A DNA stretch of 64,000 bases from Actinomycetota bacterium (GTDB taxonomy: Bacteria > Actinomycetota > Acidimicrobiia > Acidimicrobiales > Ilumatobacteraceae), in the NCBI GenBank assembly GCA_016213625.1, contig JACQZZ010000016.1, positions 1 through 64,000 of the forward strand. The letters run 5' to 3'. This document shows positions 42,628 through 50,065 of this stretch, in pieces. Position 1 is the first letter of the stretch; every line of letters begins with the position of its first letter. The position numbers and the translations under genes were made by a program. The notes beneath the pieces were generated by a model, which worked only from the letters and a program-made list of their open reading frames with translations, had not been told where the DNA came from and searched no databases.

Positions 42628-43795
42628 GGAGCTCCTCCGCGAGGCTACGAATCCGGTGACAGGCTTCGTCCATCGCATCGGTGTCGACCGTGAGCGCGAG
42701 CCGGATGTGACCGGCGCCCCGCGAGCCGAAACTCTCACCTGGCATCACCACCACGTGCCGCTCGTCGAGGAGCTTCCAGGCGAACTCCTCACCGGACAGA
42801 CCGGTGGGACGGATGTCGGCCATCACGAACATGCCACCCTCGGGCATGTGCACCTTCACCGCCTCGGAGCCGGCGAGTGCACGCACCATCGCCGAGGCGC
42901 GCTCGTGGAACGTGCGCTTCATGGTGACCACCTCGGCGTGCTCCTGGTTGAGCGCCACGGCAACGGCATCGGCGATGAACGGCTGGCTGCCGAAGTTCAT
43001 GGCCTCGGCCACGGCGGTGACACGAGGGGTGACCTCCGGGGGACACGCGGCCCATCCGGCCCGGAAGCCGGGCAATGCGTGCGACTTGGAGATCGATGCC
43101 ACCGAGATGGCCCGATGGCGCAGTTGCGGCCGATCGAACGGAGAACAGAAGTGCGCCTCGAAGGTGAGGTCGGCGTACACCTCGTCGCACACGATCCACA
43201 GGTCGTGTCGTTCGCACACCTCGCCGATGGCGTCGATCTCGTCGGGCGACAGCACTGCGCCCGTGGGGTTGCTCGGCGTGTTCAACAGCAACACCCGCGT
43301 GCGGGGGGTGATGGCGGCCTCCAGCGCCTCAGGCCTGAGGTGGAAGTCGTCCTCCGGCAGCGTGGGCACCGGTACGAAGCTGGCACCGGTGGACGCCACC
43401 ACACTCTCGTAGGTCGCGTAGTAGGGATCTGGCACGACCACCTCGTCGCCGGCCTCCACGAGGGTGGCCATCACCACGAACAGCCCCTGCTGTGTGCCCG
43501 CGGTGTAGACGATCTGGTGTTGGTCGACGTCGAGACCGGAACGACGGCTGAGGTGACCGGCGATCGCACGACGAGCGACCGGCTCGCCCTGCCCGTCGGC
43601 GTAGCGGGTGCGGCCGGCGAACAACGACGCCGCCGCCTGCTCCAGCACGGCAGCGGGCGGCGGCAGATCGGGCTCGCCGATGGACAGGAAGATCAGCTCC
43701 TCCCCCGCATGTGCACGTTGGCGACCCGCCACGTGCACTGCCCACTTGTGGCTTCCCAGCCCGTCCAACCGGTCGGAGATCGACGCATACCTCAT
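42614..43795 (-). CDS. aruH: arginine:pyruvate transaminase-like aminotransferase (AruH)
   Basis: A 393-residue fold-type I aminotransferase. LNTPSNPTGAVLS, CDEVYADLTFE and SISKSHALPGFRAGW (PLP lysine) are class I motifs. The N-terminal MRYASISDRL and the C-terminal GGMFVMADIRPTGLS and GAGHIRLAL blocks resemble Pseudomonas AruH. It should transaminate arginine to 2-ketoarginine, feeding aruI, whose start overlaps its end. TAGCCT lies 8 bases before the ATG, inside the end of the upstream padR gene. Other broad-specificity aminotransferases remain possible. Confidence 0.8.
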   Translation of the reverse strand: MRYASISDRLDGLGSHKWAVHVAGRQRAHAGEELIFLSIGEPDLPPPAAVLEQAAASLFAGRTRYADGQGEPVARRAIAGHLSRRSGLDVDQHQIVYTAGTQQGLFVVMATLVEAGDEVVVPDPYYATYESVVASTGASFVPVPTLPEDDFHLRPEALEAAITPRTRVLLLNTPSNPTGAVLSPDEIDAIGEVCERHDLWIVCDEVYADLTFEAHFCSPFDRPQLRHRAISVASISKSHALPGFRAGWAACPPEVTPRVTAVAEAMNFGSQPFIADAVAVALNQEHAEVVTMKRTFHERASAMVRALAGSEAVKVHMPEGGMFVMADIRPTGLSGEEFAWKLLDERHVVVMPGESFGSRGAGHIRLALTVDTDAMDEACHRIRSLAEELHAAR

Positions 43796-43803
43796 CGCCC
43801 AGC

Positions 43804-43809
43804 AGGCTA
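43804..43809 (-). promoter_or_regulatory. predicted -10 hexamer TAGCCT of aruH
   Basis: TAGCCT on the minus strand lies 8 bases from the aruH ATG and overlaps the padR stop codon. Confidence 0.4.
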
Positions 43810-44313
43810 GAGCGCATCGAGGAAGTGCAGCACGGAGCGCGCCGATTCACGGCGCCACATCATCACCACGTCGTCGTGCTCGTGCTGATCGAATGCAGCG
43901 ACCTGTGCGGCGACGCGTTCGCGCTGGTCGGCCAACATCGACGTGATGTCGACGCCGCACTGCTCGGCGAGGACGATCTTCAGCAACAGTTCACTGCGCA
44001 CATCACGCAGGTGCGCCACCGGGGTCTGCAGCCACTGCCGCAGCCGGGCTCGGCCGGCGCGTGTGGCGGTGAGGATGGTGCGGTTGCCCCCGGCGATGCC
44101 GGGTTCCTCTCCCACCACCTGCACCAGCCCGCGCCCGGTCAGCTGGTCGAGGGCTCGATACGTGAGGGCCCGCGACATGGACCACACTCGACCGATGTCG
44201 CCATCGGGCTTCAGTCGCCCTGCGATGGCGAACCCATGGGTGGGCGCCGGGTAGAGCGCACCGAGGCAGGCCCATTCACCGAGCAACAACTGGTCGTCCC
44301 GCGTGCGCGCCAC
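43807..44313 (-). CDS. PadR-family transcriptional regulator
   Basis: A 168-residue regulator with an N-terminal winged helix (residues 10-85: LLGEWACLGALYPAPTHGFAIAGRL, LTYRALDQLTGRGLVQVV) and a C-terminal helical dimerisation segment typical of PadR proteins. Repression by PadR proteins is usually relieved by a phenolic or drug ligand. It sits 23 bases after modA and 11 bases before aruH, on the same strand, so it could control this cluster. The GTG start lacks a well-spaced Shine-Dalgarno, so the exact start is uncertain. Confidence 0.78.
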   Translation of the reverse strand: MARTRDDQLLLGEWACLGALYPAPTHGFAIAGRLKPDGDIGRVWSMSRALTYRALDQLTGRGLVQVVGEEPGIAGGNRTILTATRAGRARLRQWLQTPVAHLRDVRSELLLKIVLAEQCGVDITSMLADQRERVAAQVAAFDQHEHDDVVMMWRRESARSVLHFLDAL

Positions 44314-44336
44314 ACCTCCATGGTGGCATGTGGTGG

Positions 44337-45107
44337 TCAGGGAGTGAGGAAGCCGTACGTCGCCAGGATCTGTTGGCCGGCATCGGACGCGACGAACTCG
44401 GTGAACGCCGTTGCACCATCGGGGTTCGCTGCGTTCTTCGTGACCGCGATGGGGTACTCGGCGAGCACGTTGATGTCGTCGGGAATGTCCACCCCGTCGG
44501 CCTTGCCATCGGTGGCCAGCGCATCCGTGCGGTACACGATGCCCGCGTCGGCCTCACCCAGGGTCACCTTGGTGACGACCGCCTTCACGTTCTCCTCCAA
44601 CGACTTGGGAGTCACCGTCACGCCTGCGTTGGCGAACAGCGTGGCCGCGTACTTGCCGCAGGGCACCTCGGGTGCGCAGATGACGACGATCAGGTCGGGG
44701 TTCGCGAGGTCGGCGACGGTGGCGATTCCCTTCGGGTTGCCCGGCTCGACGATGATCTGCAGCAGGTTCTCGGCGAACACCACCGGATCGCTGACGTTGT
44801 CACCGGCGTCGATGAGCCTCTTCATGTTGTTCTGGTCGGCCGAGGCGAAGACATCGGCGGCAGCGCCTTCACCGATCTGGGTGACCAACTCGGACGACGC
44901 GGCGAAGTTGAACGTGACCGTCACGTCGGGGTGGGCCGCCGTGAACGCATCACCGATCTCGGTGAATGCCGCCGTCAGTGAAGCGGCAGCGAAGACTGTG
45001 ACGCCGCCACTCGTTGCCGACGTGTCGGCGTCGTCCGAACCACATCCGGCGGCCACGAGGCCGCATGTGACGAGGGTGGCGATGAACCACCGGGAAGTCG
45101 CGCGCAT
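44337..45107 (-). CDS. modA: molybdate ABC transporter substrate-binding lipoprotein
   Basis: A 256-residue periplasmic-type binding protein attached by lipid (signal helix ending in the lipobox LVAAGC). VTVFAAASLTAAFTEIGDAF, FNFAASSELVTQIGEGAAADVFASAD and EADAGIVYRTDA are ModA motifs that bind molybdate or tungstate. No modB or modC follows; the next genes are padR and aruHI. The ATG at 45107 is preferred over 45119 because TAATGT lies 8 bases upstream. A palindrome overlaps this promoter. Confidence 0.88.
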   Translation of the reverse strand: MRATSRWFIATLVTCGLVAAGCGSDDADTSATSGGVTVFAAASLTAAFTEIGDAFTAAHPDVTVTFNFAASSELVTQIGEGAAADVFASADQNNMKRLIDAGDNVSDPVVFAENLLQIIVEPGNPKGIATVADLANPDLIVVICAPEVPCGKYAATLFANAGVTVTPKSLEENVKAVVTKVTLGEADAGIVYRTDALATDGKADGVDIPDDINVLAEYPIAVTKNAANPDGATAFTEFVASDAGQQILATYGFLTP

Positions 45108-45115
45108 GAGCCGAC

Positions 45116-45121
45116 ACATTA
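45116..45121 (-). promoter_or_regulatory. predicted -10 hexamer TAATGT of modA
   Basis: TAATGT on the minus strand lies 8 bases from the modA ATG and overlaps the edge of the palindrome at 45120-45136. Confidence 0.4.
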
Positions 45122-45136
45122 GTCATACATTGACTA
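45120..45136. promoter_or_regulatory. 17-base palindromic operator upstream of modA
   Basis: TAGTCA-TACAT-TGACTA is a perfect 6-bp inverted repeat around 5 bases, starting 13 bases before the modA start and overlapping its predicted -10. It does not match the long TATATA-rich ModE box of proteobacteria. The binding protein could be the PadR protein or an unlinked molybdate regulator. Confidence 0.55.
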
Positions 45137-45212
45137 TCGATGGCGAACCGACATCGTCGAGGGTGCATGATGTGGGCATGGCGACCGAGATGATCCACAC
45201 GGTGCTCGCCCG

Positions 45213-45941
45213 ATGATTCGACCCACCAACCCTCAGCCCTGGTCGATCGTCGCGCAGAACCTGCCCGAGCACGCCCGCAACCGCATCCACACCGACGACG
45301 GCGCCCGCGAGGCGGGGTTCCCGAGAGCACTCGTCGCCGGCGTCACCACCTACGCGTACCTCACGCACCCCATCGCCGAGGCGTGGGGTCTGGGCTGGGT
45401 GTCGAGCGGGGGTGGCGAGGTTCGGTTCCGGCGTCCGGTGTTCGACGGCGATCTGGTGCGGTGCGTCGTCGAACCCATCGACGGGGGTGTGGCCGTCGCG
45501 GCAGTCACCGACGAGCCCGAGCAGCCACGCGCCGTGTTCCGTGCCGTCGCTCGCGCCGAGGCGCAGGCGGCCATGAGGCCTGGCGAGCTTCTTCCCGTGA
45601 AGCGGATCCCGCTCGACGCCGAATGGGGCTCCGACTACGGCGCTCGCGCCGGCGACCCGTTCGACCTCTACGTCCGGAACGGCATCGTGCACCCAGCGGT
45701 GTGGCCTGCGCTGGCCAACCACGTGGTGCACACCGAGGTGGCGCGCGGCAGTTGGATCCACACCCGCAGCATCGTGCGCCACCACGCACTCGCTCCAGCG
45801 GGCGACACCGCCGAGGTGCGTTCCACCGTCGTTCGCCGATTCGAATCGCACGGTGAACGGGCGGTGCTCGACGTGCACATCGTGGTGAACGACCAGGTGG
45901 TCGCGTCGCTGGAACACGAAGCCATCGTCGCTCTGCCCTGA
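45213..45941 (+). CDS. MaoC-like hotdog-fold protein
   Basis: A 242-residue protein with a MaoC/hotdog N-terminal half. RIHTDDGAREAGFPRALVAGVTTYAYL resembles the (R)-hydratase 'hydratase 2' motif (D-x-x-x-A...G-x-P-x-x-x-A-x-G). The second half (VVRRFESHGERAVLDVHIVVNDQVV) fits a second, degenerate hotdog. It may hydrate an enoyl-CoA or act as a dehydratase, but no acyl-CoA pathway genes are adjacent. It is divergent from modA. Confidence 0.68.
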   Translation: MIRPTNPQPWSIVAQNLPEHARNRIHTDDGAREAGFPRALVAGVTTYAYLTHPIAEAWGLGWVSSGGGEVRFRRPVFDGDLVRCVVEPIDGGVAVAAVTDEPEQPRAVFRAVARAEAQAAMRPGELLPVKRIPLDAEWGSDYGARAGDPFDLYVRNGIVHPAVWPALANHVVHTEVARGSWIHTRSIVRHHALAPAGDTAEVRSTVVRRFESHGERAVLDVHIVVNDQVVASLEHEAIVALP

Positions 45942-46157
45942 GGGCTGACCCGATTCATGTCACACGAGCGCTCGAGGCGGATTCCGTCGCACGGGATCAG
46001 TTCCGCTCACGGACGAGCGGTTTCGCGCCCGTGGGCGCGGCTTCGCTCATCGGTGACTGATCTCGCGCCCAACGATCGGTAGCACGCCGAACTGGAGCGT
46101 GGCGATGCGATTGCCTCGGGGAACGCCGGACGCTCGCCCTCCCCTGAGGGCAGCGCC
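45942..46157. other. intergenic hairpin-rich region between convergent genes
   Basis: The 216 bases hold no convincing gene. CCGCTC-N6-GAGCGG (46003-46020) is followed by TTTC, and CGCGCCC-GT-GGGCGCG (46024-46039) lies just beyond. These hairpins may end transcription of the MaoC-like gene and, from the other side, the mycothiol-enzyme pair. Confidence 0.45.
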
Positions 46158-46940
46158 TCACATGGTGAAGGCGAGGTTGCGGGCGGCACGGCCACCCAAC
46201 TCGTCGTCGCCGGTCCAGCGGACGGATCCGGCCGCGATGGCGGCGTCGGGGTCGATGCGGCCGCAGGCGAGCAGCATGAACGTGAGCGTGTCGGCCGTCA
46301 GCGTGACATCGGGATCGGGCAGTTCGGCCACCCGTGCCGCACGCCCGTCGACCTTCACCAGGATGCGACGCGGCACGGCACCGGTCACTTCGAAGGCGAT
46401 GCCCTTGCCGTCGGGCACGCCGATCTTCTTGCCGGCGATGTAGCCGATGGAGCCCTCCACCTCACCCAGCGAGATCTCCGCGGCGGGACCGCTGTCGTCG
46501 GTGGCGATGCCCAGCGGCACCGTGATGTCGCGGTGGTGCACCCAGGTGTCGAACACCCGGATGGCCATGAACCGCGCATACGTGCCAGGGCCCACCGGCG
46601 TGAACGACGGTGCGTCGAAGTCGGCGTCGGTCATCGTCGCCAGTTCGGCCATGCGAGCTGCCACCACCTCGTGATGGCGCGCCGTCAGCTCTGCCGGTGT
46701 CATCGCCCCGATCTCGGCGGCCACCTCACCCATGCGCAGGAACGGGTTCTCGGCGCTGTCGGGGCGCCAGCCGAGCAGCACGGCCTCGACGGTGGTGACG
46801 TGCACCACCACGCCGTGCACGGTCCATGCGGGACACAGCGACTGCACCTTCCACTGCTCGGGTGAGAGTGAGTCGAGGAGCGAACCGAAGTCGCGAAACG
46901 TGGACTGCAGGGTGGCGAGGAGGTCGGTACGAGTACTCAT
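46158..46940 (-). CDS. mycothiol-dependent maleylpyruvate isomerase-family protein
   Basis: A 260-residue DinB/MDMPI-type protein. The N-terminal four-helix bundle has SLSPEQWKVQSLCPAWTVHGVVVHVTTVEAVLL, with its metal His, and AIRVFDTWVHHRDITVPLG with further His ligands. Residues ~185-260 form the C-terminal MDMPI domain. The family uses mycothiol as cofactor or conjugates it. Its ATG overlaps the stop of the DsbA-like gene (46937-46940), so both are made together. The actual substrate is unknown. Confidence 0.8.
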   Translation of the reverse strand: MSTRTDLLATLQSTFRDFGSLLDSLSPEQWKVQSLCPAWTVHGVVVHVTTVEAVLLGWRPDSAENPFLRMGEVAAEIGAMTPAELTARHHEVVAARMAELATMTDADFDAPSFTPVGPGTYARFMAIRVFDTWVHHRDITVPLGIATDDSGPAAEISLGEVEGSIGYIAGKKIGVPDGKGIAFEVTGAVPRRILVKVDGRAARVAELPDPDVTLTADTLTFMLLACGRIDPDAAIAAGSVRWTGDDELGGRAARNLAFTM

Positions 46941-47641
46941 CGTGCGGGCTTCTCCTTCGACTGCCAGTCGCGGCCGGTGAGGTACGGGGTGAACTGTTCG
47001 GCGATGTGGCGCATGTCGTCGTCGGTCTTCGGCCGCTTGATCTCGTACAGATGCGGGAAGCGCCGCATGCGCGACACGATGTCCCACAACTCGAGCGCGT
47101 CGTCGCCGTAGACCGCCGGCGTGAGCACCGGGCCGTACAGGCGGCTGCCGTCGTCGAACACGAGCGTGGGCACGCCGAACCCGCCGTTGGACACCACGTC
47201 GTCGTGGTCGTTGTGCACGTCGTCGTGTGTGGTGGGGTCGTCGATGGCCTGGCGAACGAGCGACGGGTCGAGCCCCAGCGACTCGAGGATCTCCGCAGCC
47301 ACCTCGGGCTGGTGCGGCTTGCGGCCTTCCAGGTGCAACGCCGTGCCCGCAGCGAGGTAGAAGCGGTCGCAGTCGTCCATCGACGTTCGACGCAGCAGCG
47401 CGGCGACGCGCATCATGCCCCACCCGTACGACCACTCGCGTTCCCACGGGTGCTTCTTGCCCTCTTCGCGATTGATCTCCTCCAGGGAGAAGAACCGCCA
47501 GTCGATCTCCAGCCCGTTCTGGCGACGCACGTCGCGGATCCACAGCGACGTCTGGAACGCCCAGGGGCACATCACATCGAAGTGGAACCGCAGGGTGCCG
47601 TTCTGCGAGGCGTTCGGCGGGTCGTTCGGCGTCACGTTCAC
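46937..47641 (-). CDS. DsbA/FrnE-like thioredoxin-fold oxidoreductase (Rv2466c-like)
   Basis: A 234-residue DsbA-superfamily protein. FHFDVMCPWAFQTSLWI is the active-site helix, GGFGVPTLVFDDG contains the cis-proline, and LYGPVLTPAVYGDDALELWDIV is near the C-terminus. The relative Rv2466c is a mycothiol-dependent oxidoreductase with CPWC; here the motif is CPWA, leaving one cysteine, which suits a monothiol (mycothiol-exchange) mechanism. The GTG at 47641 has TACCGT 7 bases upstream. It overlaps the MDMPI gene by 4 bases. Confidence 0.78.
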   Translation of the reverse strand: MNVTPNDPPNASQNGTLRFHFDVMCPWAFQTSLWIRDVRRQNGLEIDWRFFSLEEINREEGKKHPWEREWSYGWGMMRVAALLRRTSMDDCDRFYLAAGTALHLEGRKPHQPEVAAEILESLGLDPSLVRQAIDDPTTHDDVHNDHDDVVSNGGFGVPTLVFDDGSRLYGPVLTPAVYGDDALELWDIVSRMRRFPHLYEIKRPKTDDDMRHIAEQFTPYLTGRDWQSKEKPAR

Positions 47642-47648
47642 CCGCGCG

Positions 47649-47654
47649 ACGGTA
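47649..47654 (-). promoter_or_regulatory. predicted -10 hexamer TACCGT of the DsbA-MDMPI operon
   Basis: TACCGT on the minus strand lies 7 bases from the GTG at 47641. Confidence 0.45.
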
Positions 47655-47678
47655 GACCGTGGCGCCCGCCACCGGTGT

Positions 47679-47684
47679 TACCGT
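47679..47684 (+). promoter_or_regulatory. predicted -10 hexamer TACCGT of flippase-kinase paralogue B
   Basis: TACCGT lies 8 bases from the ATG at 47693, back to back with the TACCGT of the divergent DsbA gene. Confidence 0.45.
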
Positions 47685-47692
47685 GCGGAGCC

Positions 47693-50047
47693 ATGCCGGG
47701 ACGCACGACTTGGGAACGCCACCCCGCCGACACCGCTCGCTTCGTGCTGGCGGTGTTCATCGCCGTCGTCGCCATCGTCATCACCCGCAACGCCCCCGAC
47801 AGCGTGCGGGGCGTGTCGGCCGATCTCGTGCGCTTGTTCGCTCACCTGCCGAACGTGCTCACCGCCGTCGTCATCGGCATCCTGCAGTTGGTTGCACTCG
47901 CCGCGCCGCTGTTCGCGGTGCTGTGGCTGATGCGCGGACGCTGGACGGAGGTGGCACTCGCCATCGGGACGGCGCTCGTGGCCGCTTCGGTGGCCGCGAT
48001 GACGAACCACTGGCTCCGGCTCGCCGTGCCGCCGTCGGTCATCGAGGGCAGCGACCAACCGTCATGGGTCACCGGGTCGGCGTTCCCGTCCAGCGCATAC
48101 CTCGCGGCCACCGCCGCCGCAGTCACGGTCATCGGCCCCACGCTCACGCTCGCGTGGCGACGCACCACCTGGTGGATCGTGGCCACGGTGGCCGTCGCCC
48201 GTGTGATCACCGCCGTCGAGACGCCGCTCAATCTGGTGGCCACCATCAGCATCGGTGTGGCCGTGGGCTCGGCTGCGCTCATGTGGTTCGGTGCGCCGGC
48301 ACGCCGGCCCTCGCTCGCGAGCGTCACCGTCGCCCTGGCCCAGGGCGGCCTTCGGGTCAACGACCTCCGCGCCTTCGACGGCACCACCAGCCACGGACCC
48401 GCCTACGAGGCCACCGCCGCCGGCCGCCGGATCTTCGTCAAGGTCGTCGGCCGCGACGAGCGCAACGCAGACCTGCTCAGTCGCCTCGTGCGAGTGCTGC
48501 GGGTGAAGGGCGTCGAGGACGATCGACCGGTGACGCCTGAGCTCACGGTGCAGCGCGAAGGACTCGCCGCGCTGCTCGCGGCACAGGCGGGAGCCTCGGT
48601 GCCCGCCGTGCTCGGCGTGGGCGACACCGCCGAGCGAGCGTCGTACGTCGCCTTCGAGCTCCTCGACGGTACGACACTCGCCGACCTCACCGACGACGAC
48701 CTCACCGACGACGTGTTGTCCGCCGCGTTCGAGAACCTGGCCGTGCTCCATCGCGCGCGCATCGCCCACCTGTGGGCGAGCCCCGACCACCTGGTGCGCA
48801 CGTCCGACGGTTCGGTGGCCTTCATCGACTTCCGCTGGGCCGAGCTGTCGGCCAGCGACGCGCAGATGGGTCGCGACCTCGCCGAGATGCTGAGCTCGTT
48901 GGCGCTGCGCGTGGGCCCCGAGCGTGTCGTCGCCGCCGCTCGCCGCCATCACGACCCCGACCATCTGTCGCACGCACTGCCGTTCATCCAGCCGCTGGCC
49001 CTGTCGTCCACCACCCGCAAGGCGGTGAAGCACGACAAGCAGCTCCTCAGCGATCTGCGGGCCGCGGTGCAGGCAGTCGCCGACGTGGAGCAGTACGAGA
49101 TGGCGGCGATGCAGCGCGTCACCGTGAAGGGCGCCGTCAGCTTCTTCGGCCTGCTGTTCCTGGGCAACGTGCTGCTGCTGTTCGTCGCCAACTTCAGCGA
49201 GATCTGGGAGGCGATGCGCGGGGCCGACTACTCCGACGTGCCGCTGATGGTGTTCTTCATGCTCATCTCGTACTTCGGCGGCGTGTTCTCGCTGATGGGT
49301 GCGGTGAACATCCGCCTGCCGCTCGTCCGCACCGTCGTCATCATGTTCGCCCAGTCGTTCCTCAACCGGTTCATCCCGGCCAATGCCGGTGGCATGGCAC
49401 TGCGGATGCGGTACCTGCAGCGCAACGGAGTGGACCTGGTGGTCGCCGCCGGCAGCGTGGGGCTCACCAGCGCGGCGAGCGGGGTGATGCAGGTGGTGAT
49501 GATCCTCGTGTTCTTCACCTGGGCGGGCCAGTCGGCCGAGTCGTCCGGTGCGTTCTCCATCCCCGACCTGCCATGGCTGCTCATCATCCTGCTGCTGCTC
49601 GTCATCGTCGGCATCGTCTTCACGACGGCCTTCGGGAAGCGACTACTCGCGCAGTTGCGCATCCAGGTGAGCAAGCTCTGGGGCGAGCTGAAGCACCTGG
49701 CGAAGCGCCCGGTGAAGATGCTCATGCTGTTCGCCGGTGCGGGGTTCGGCAAGGTGATGGCCATCGTCATGCTGTGGCAGAGCCTCAACGCGTTCGGGGT
49801 GAGCGGCATCGGCTTCGCCCAACTCGGCGTGATGTACATCACCGCCACCACCATCGCCAGCGCCGTGCCCACACCAGGCGGCGTGGGCGCCATCGAGGCC
49901 GCGCTCACCGCCGGCCTCGTCGGGCTGGGGGTCGACCCGGCGACGGCTGCCGGTGTCGTGGTCTTCTTCCGACTGATCAGCTACTGGCTACCGGTGTTGC
50001 CGGCGTGGATCGCGTATCGCTACGTGCAGCGCAACGAGCTGGCCTGA
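47693..50047 (+). CDS. LPG-synthase/flippase-like membrane protein with central kinase-like domain (paralogue B)
   Basis: A 784-residue relative of the proteins at 23774 and 54956. The N-terminal helices (to ~215) include SAFPSSAYLA, which resembles a PAP2 phosphatase SxFPSxH motif without its histidine. The kinase-like domain (~225-450) keeps lysine (IFVKVVGRD, ~248) and IDF (~378), but the catalytic loop reads IAHLWASPDHL, without the usual HxD. The C-terminal LPG_synthase_TM region (~470-784) has VPTPGGVGAIEAAL. It is predicted to be a lipid or polymer flippase with a nucleotide-binding pseudokinase domain. Confidence 0.75.
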   Translation: MPGRTTWERHPADTARFVLAVFIAVVAIVITRNAPDSVRGVSADLVRLFAHLPNVLTAVVIGILQLVALAAPLFAVLWLMRGRWTEVALAIGTALVAASVAAMTNHWLRLAVPPSVIEGSDQPSWVTGSAFPSSAYLAATAAAVTVIGPTLTLAWRRTTWWIVATVAVARVITAVETPLNLVATISIGVAVGSAALMWFGAPARRPSLASVTVALAQGGLRVNDLRAFDGTTSHGPAYEATAAGRRIFVKVVGRDERNADLLSRLVRVLRVKGVEDDRPVTPELTVQREGLAALLAAQAGASVPAVLGVGDTAERASYVAFELLDGTTLADLTDDDLTDDVLSAAFENLAVLHRARIAHLWASPDHLVRTSDGSVAFIDFRWAELSASDAQMGRDLAEMLSSLALRVGPERVVAAARRHHDPDHLSHALPFIQPLALSSTTRKAVKHDKQLLSDLRAAVQAVADVEQYEMAAMQRVTVKGAVSFFGLLFLGNVLLLFVANFSEIWEAMRGADYSDVPLMVFFMLISYFGGVFSLMGAVNIRLPLVRTVVIMFAQSFLNRFIPANAGGMALRMRYLQRNGVDLVVAAGSVGLTSAASGVMQVVMILVFFTWAGQSAESSGAFSIPDLPWLLIILLLLVIVGIVFTTAFGKRLLAQLRIQVSKLWGELKHLAKRPVKMLMLFAGAGFGKVMAIVMLWQSLNAFGVSGIGFAQLGVMYITATTIASAVPTPGGVGAIEAALTAGLVGLGVDPATAAGVVVFFRLISYWLPVLPAWIAYRYVQRNELA

Positions 50048-50065
50048 CGGCGGACCACCGGCTGG

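Noticed and set aside
45120-45136. Canonical ModE box
   Set aside because: The palindrome is short and lacks the TATATA-rich arms of known ModE sites; kept only as an unassigned operator.
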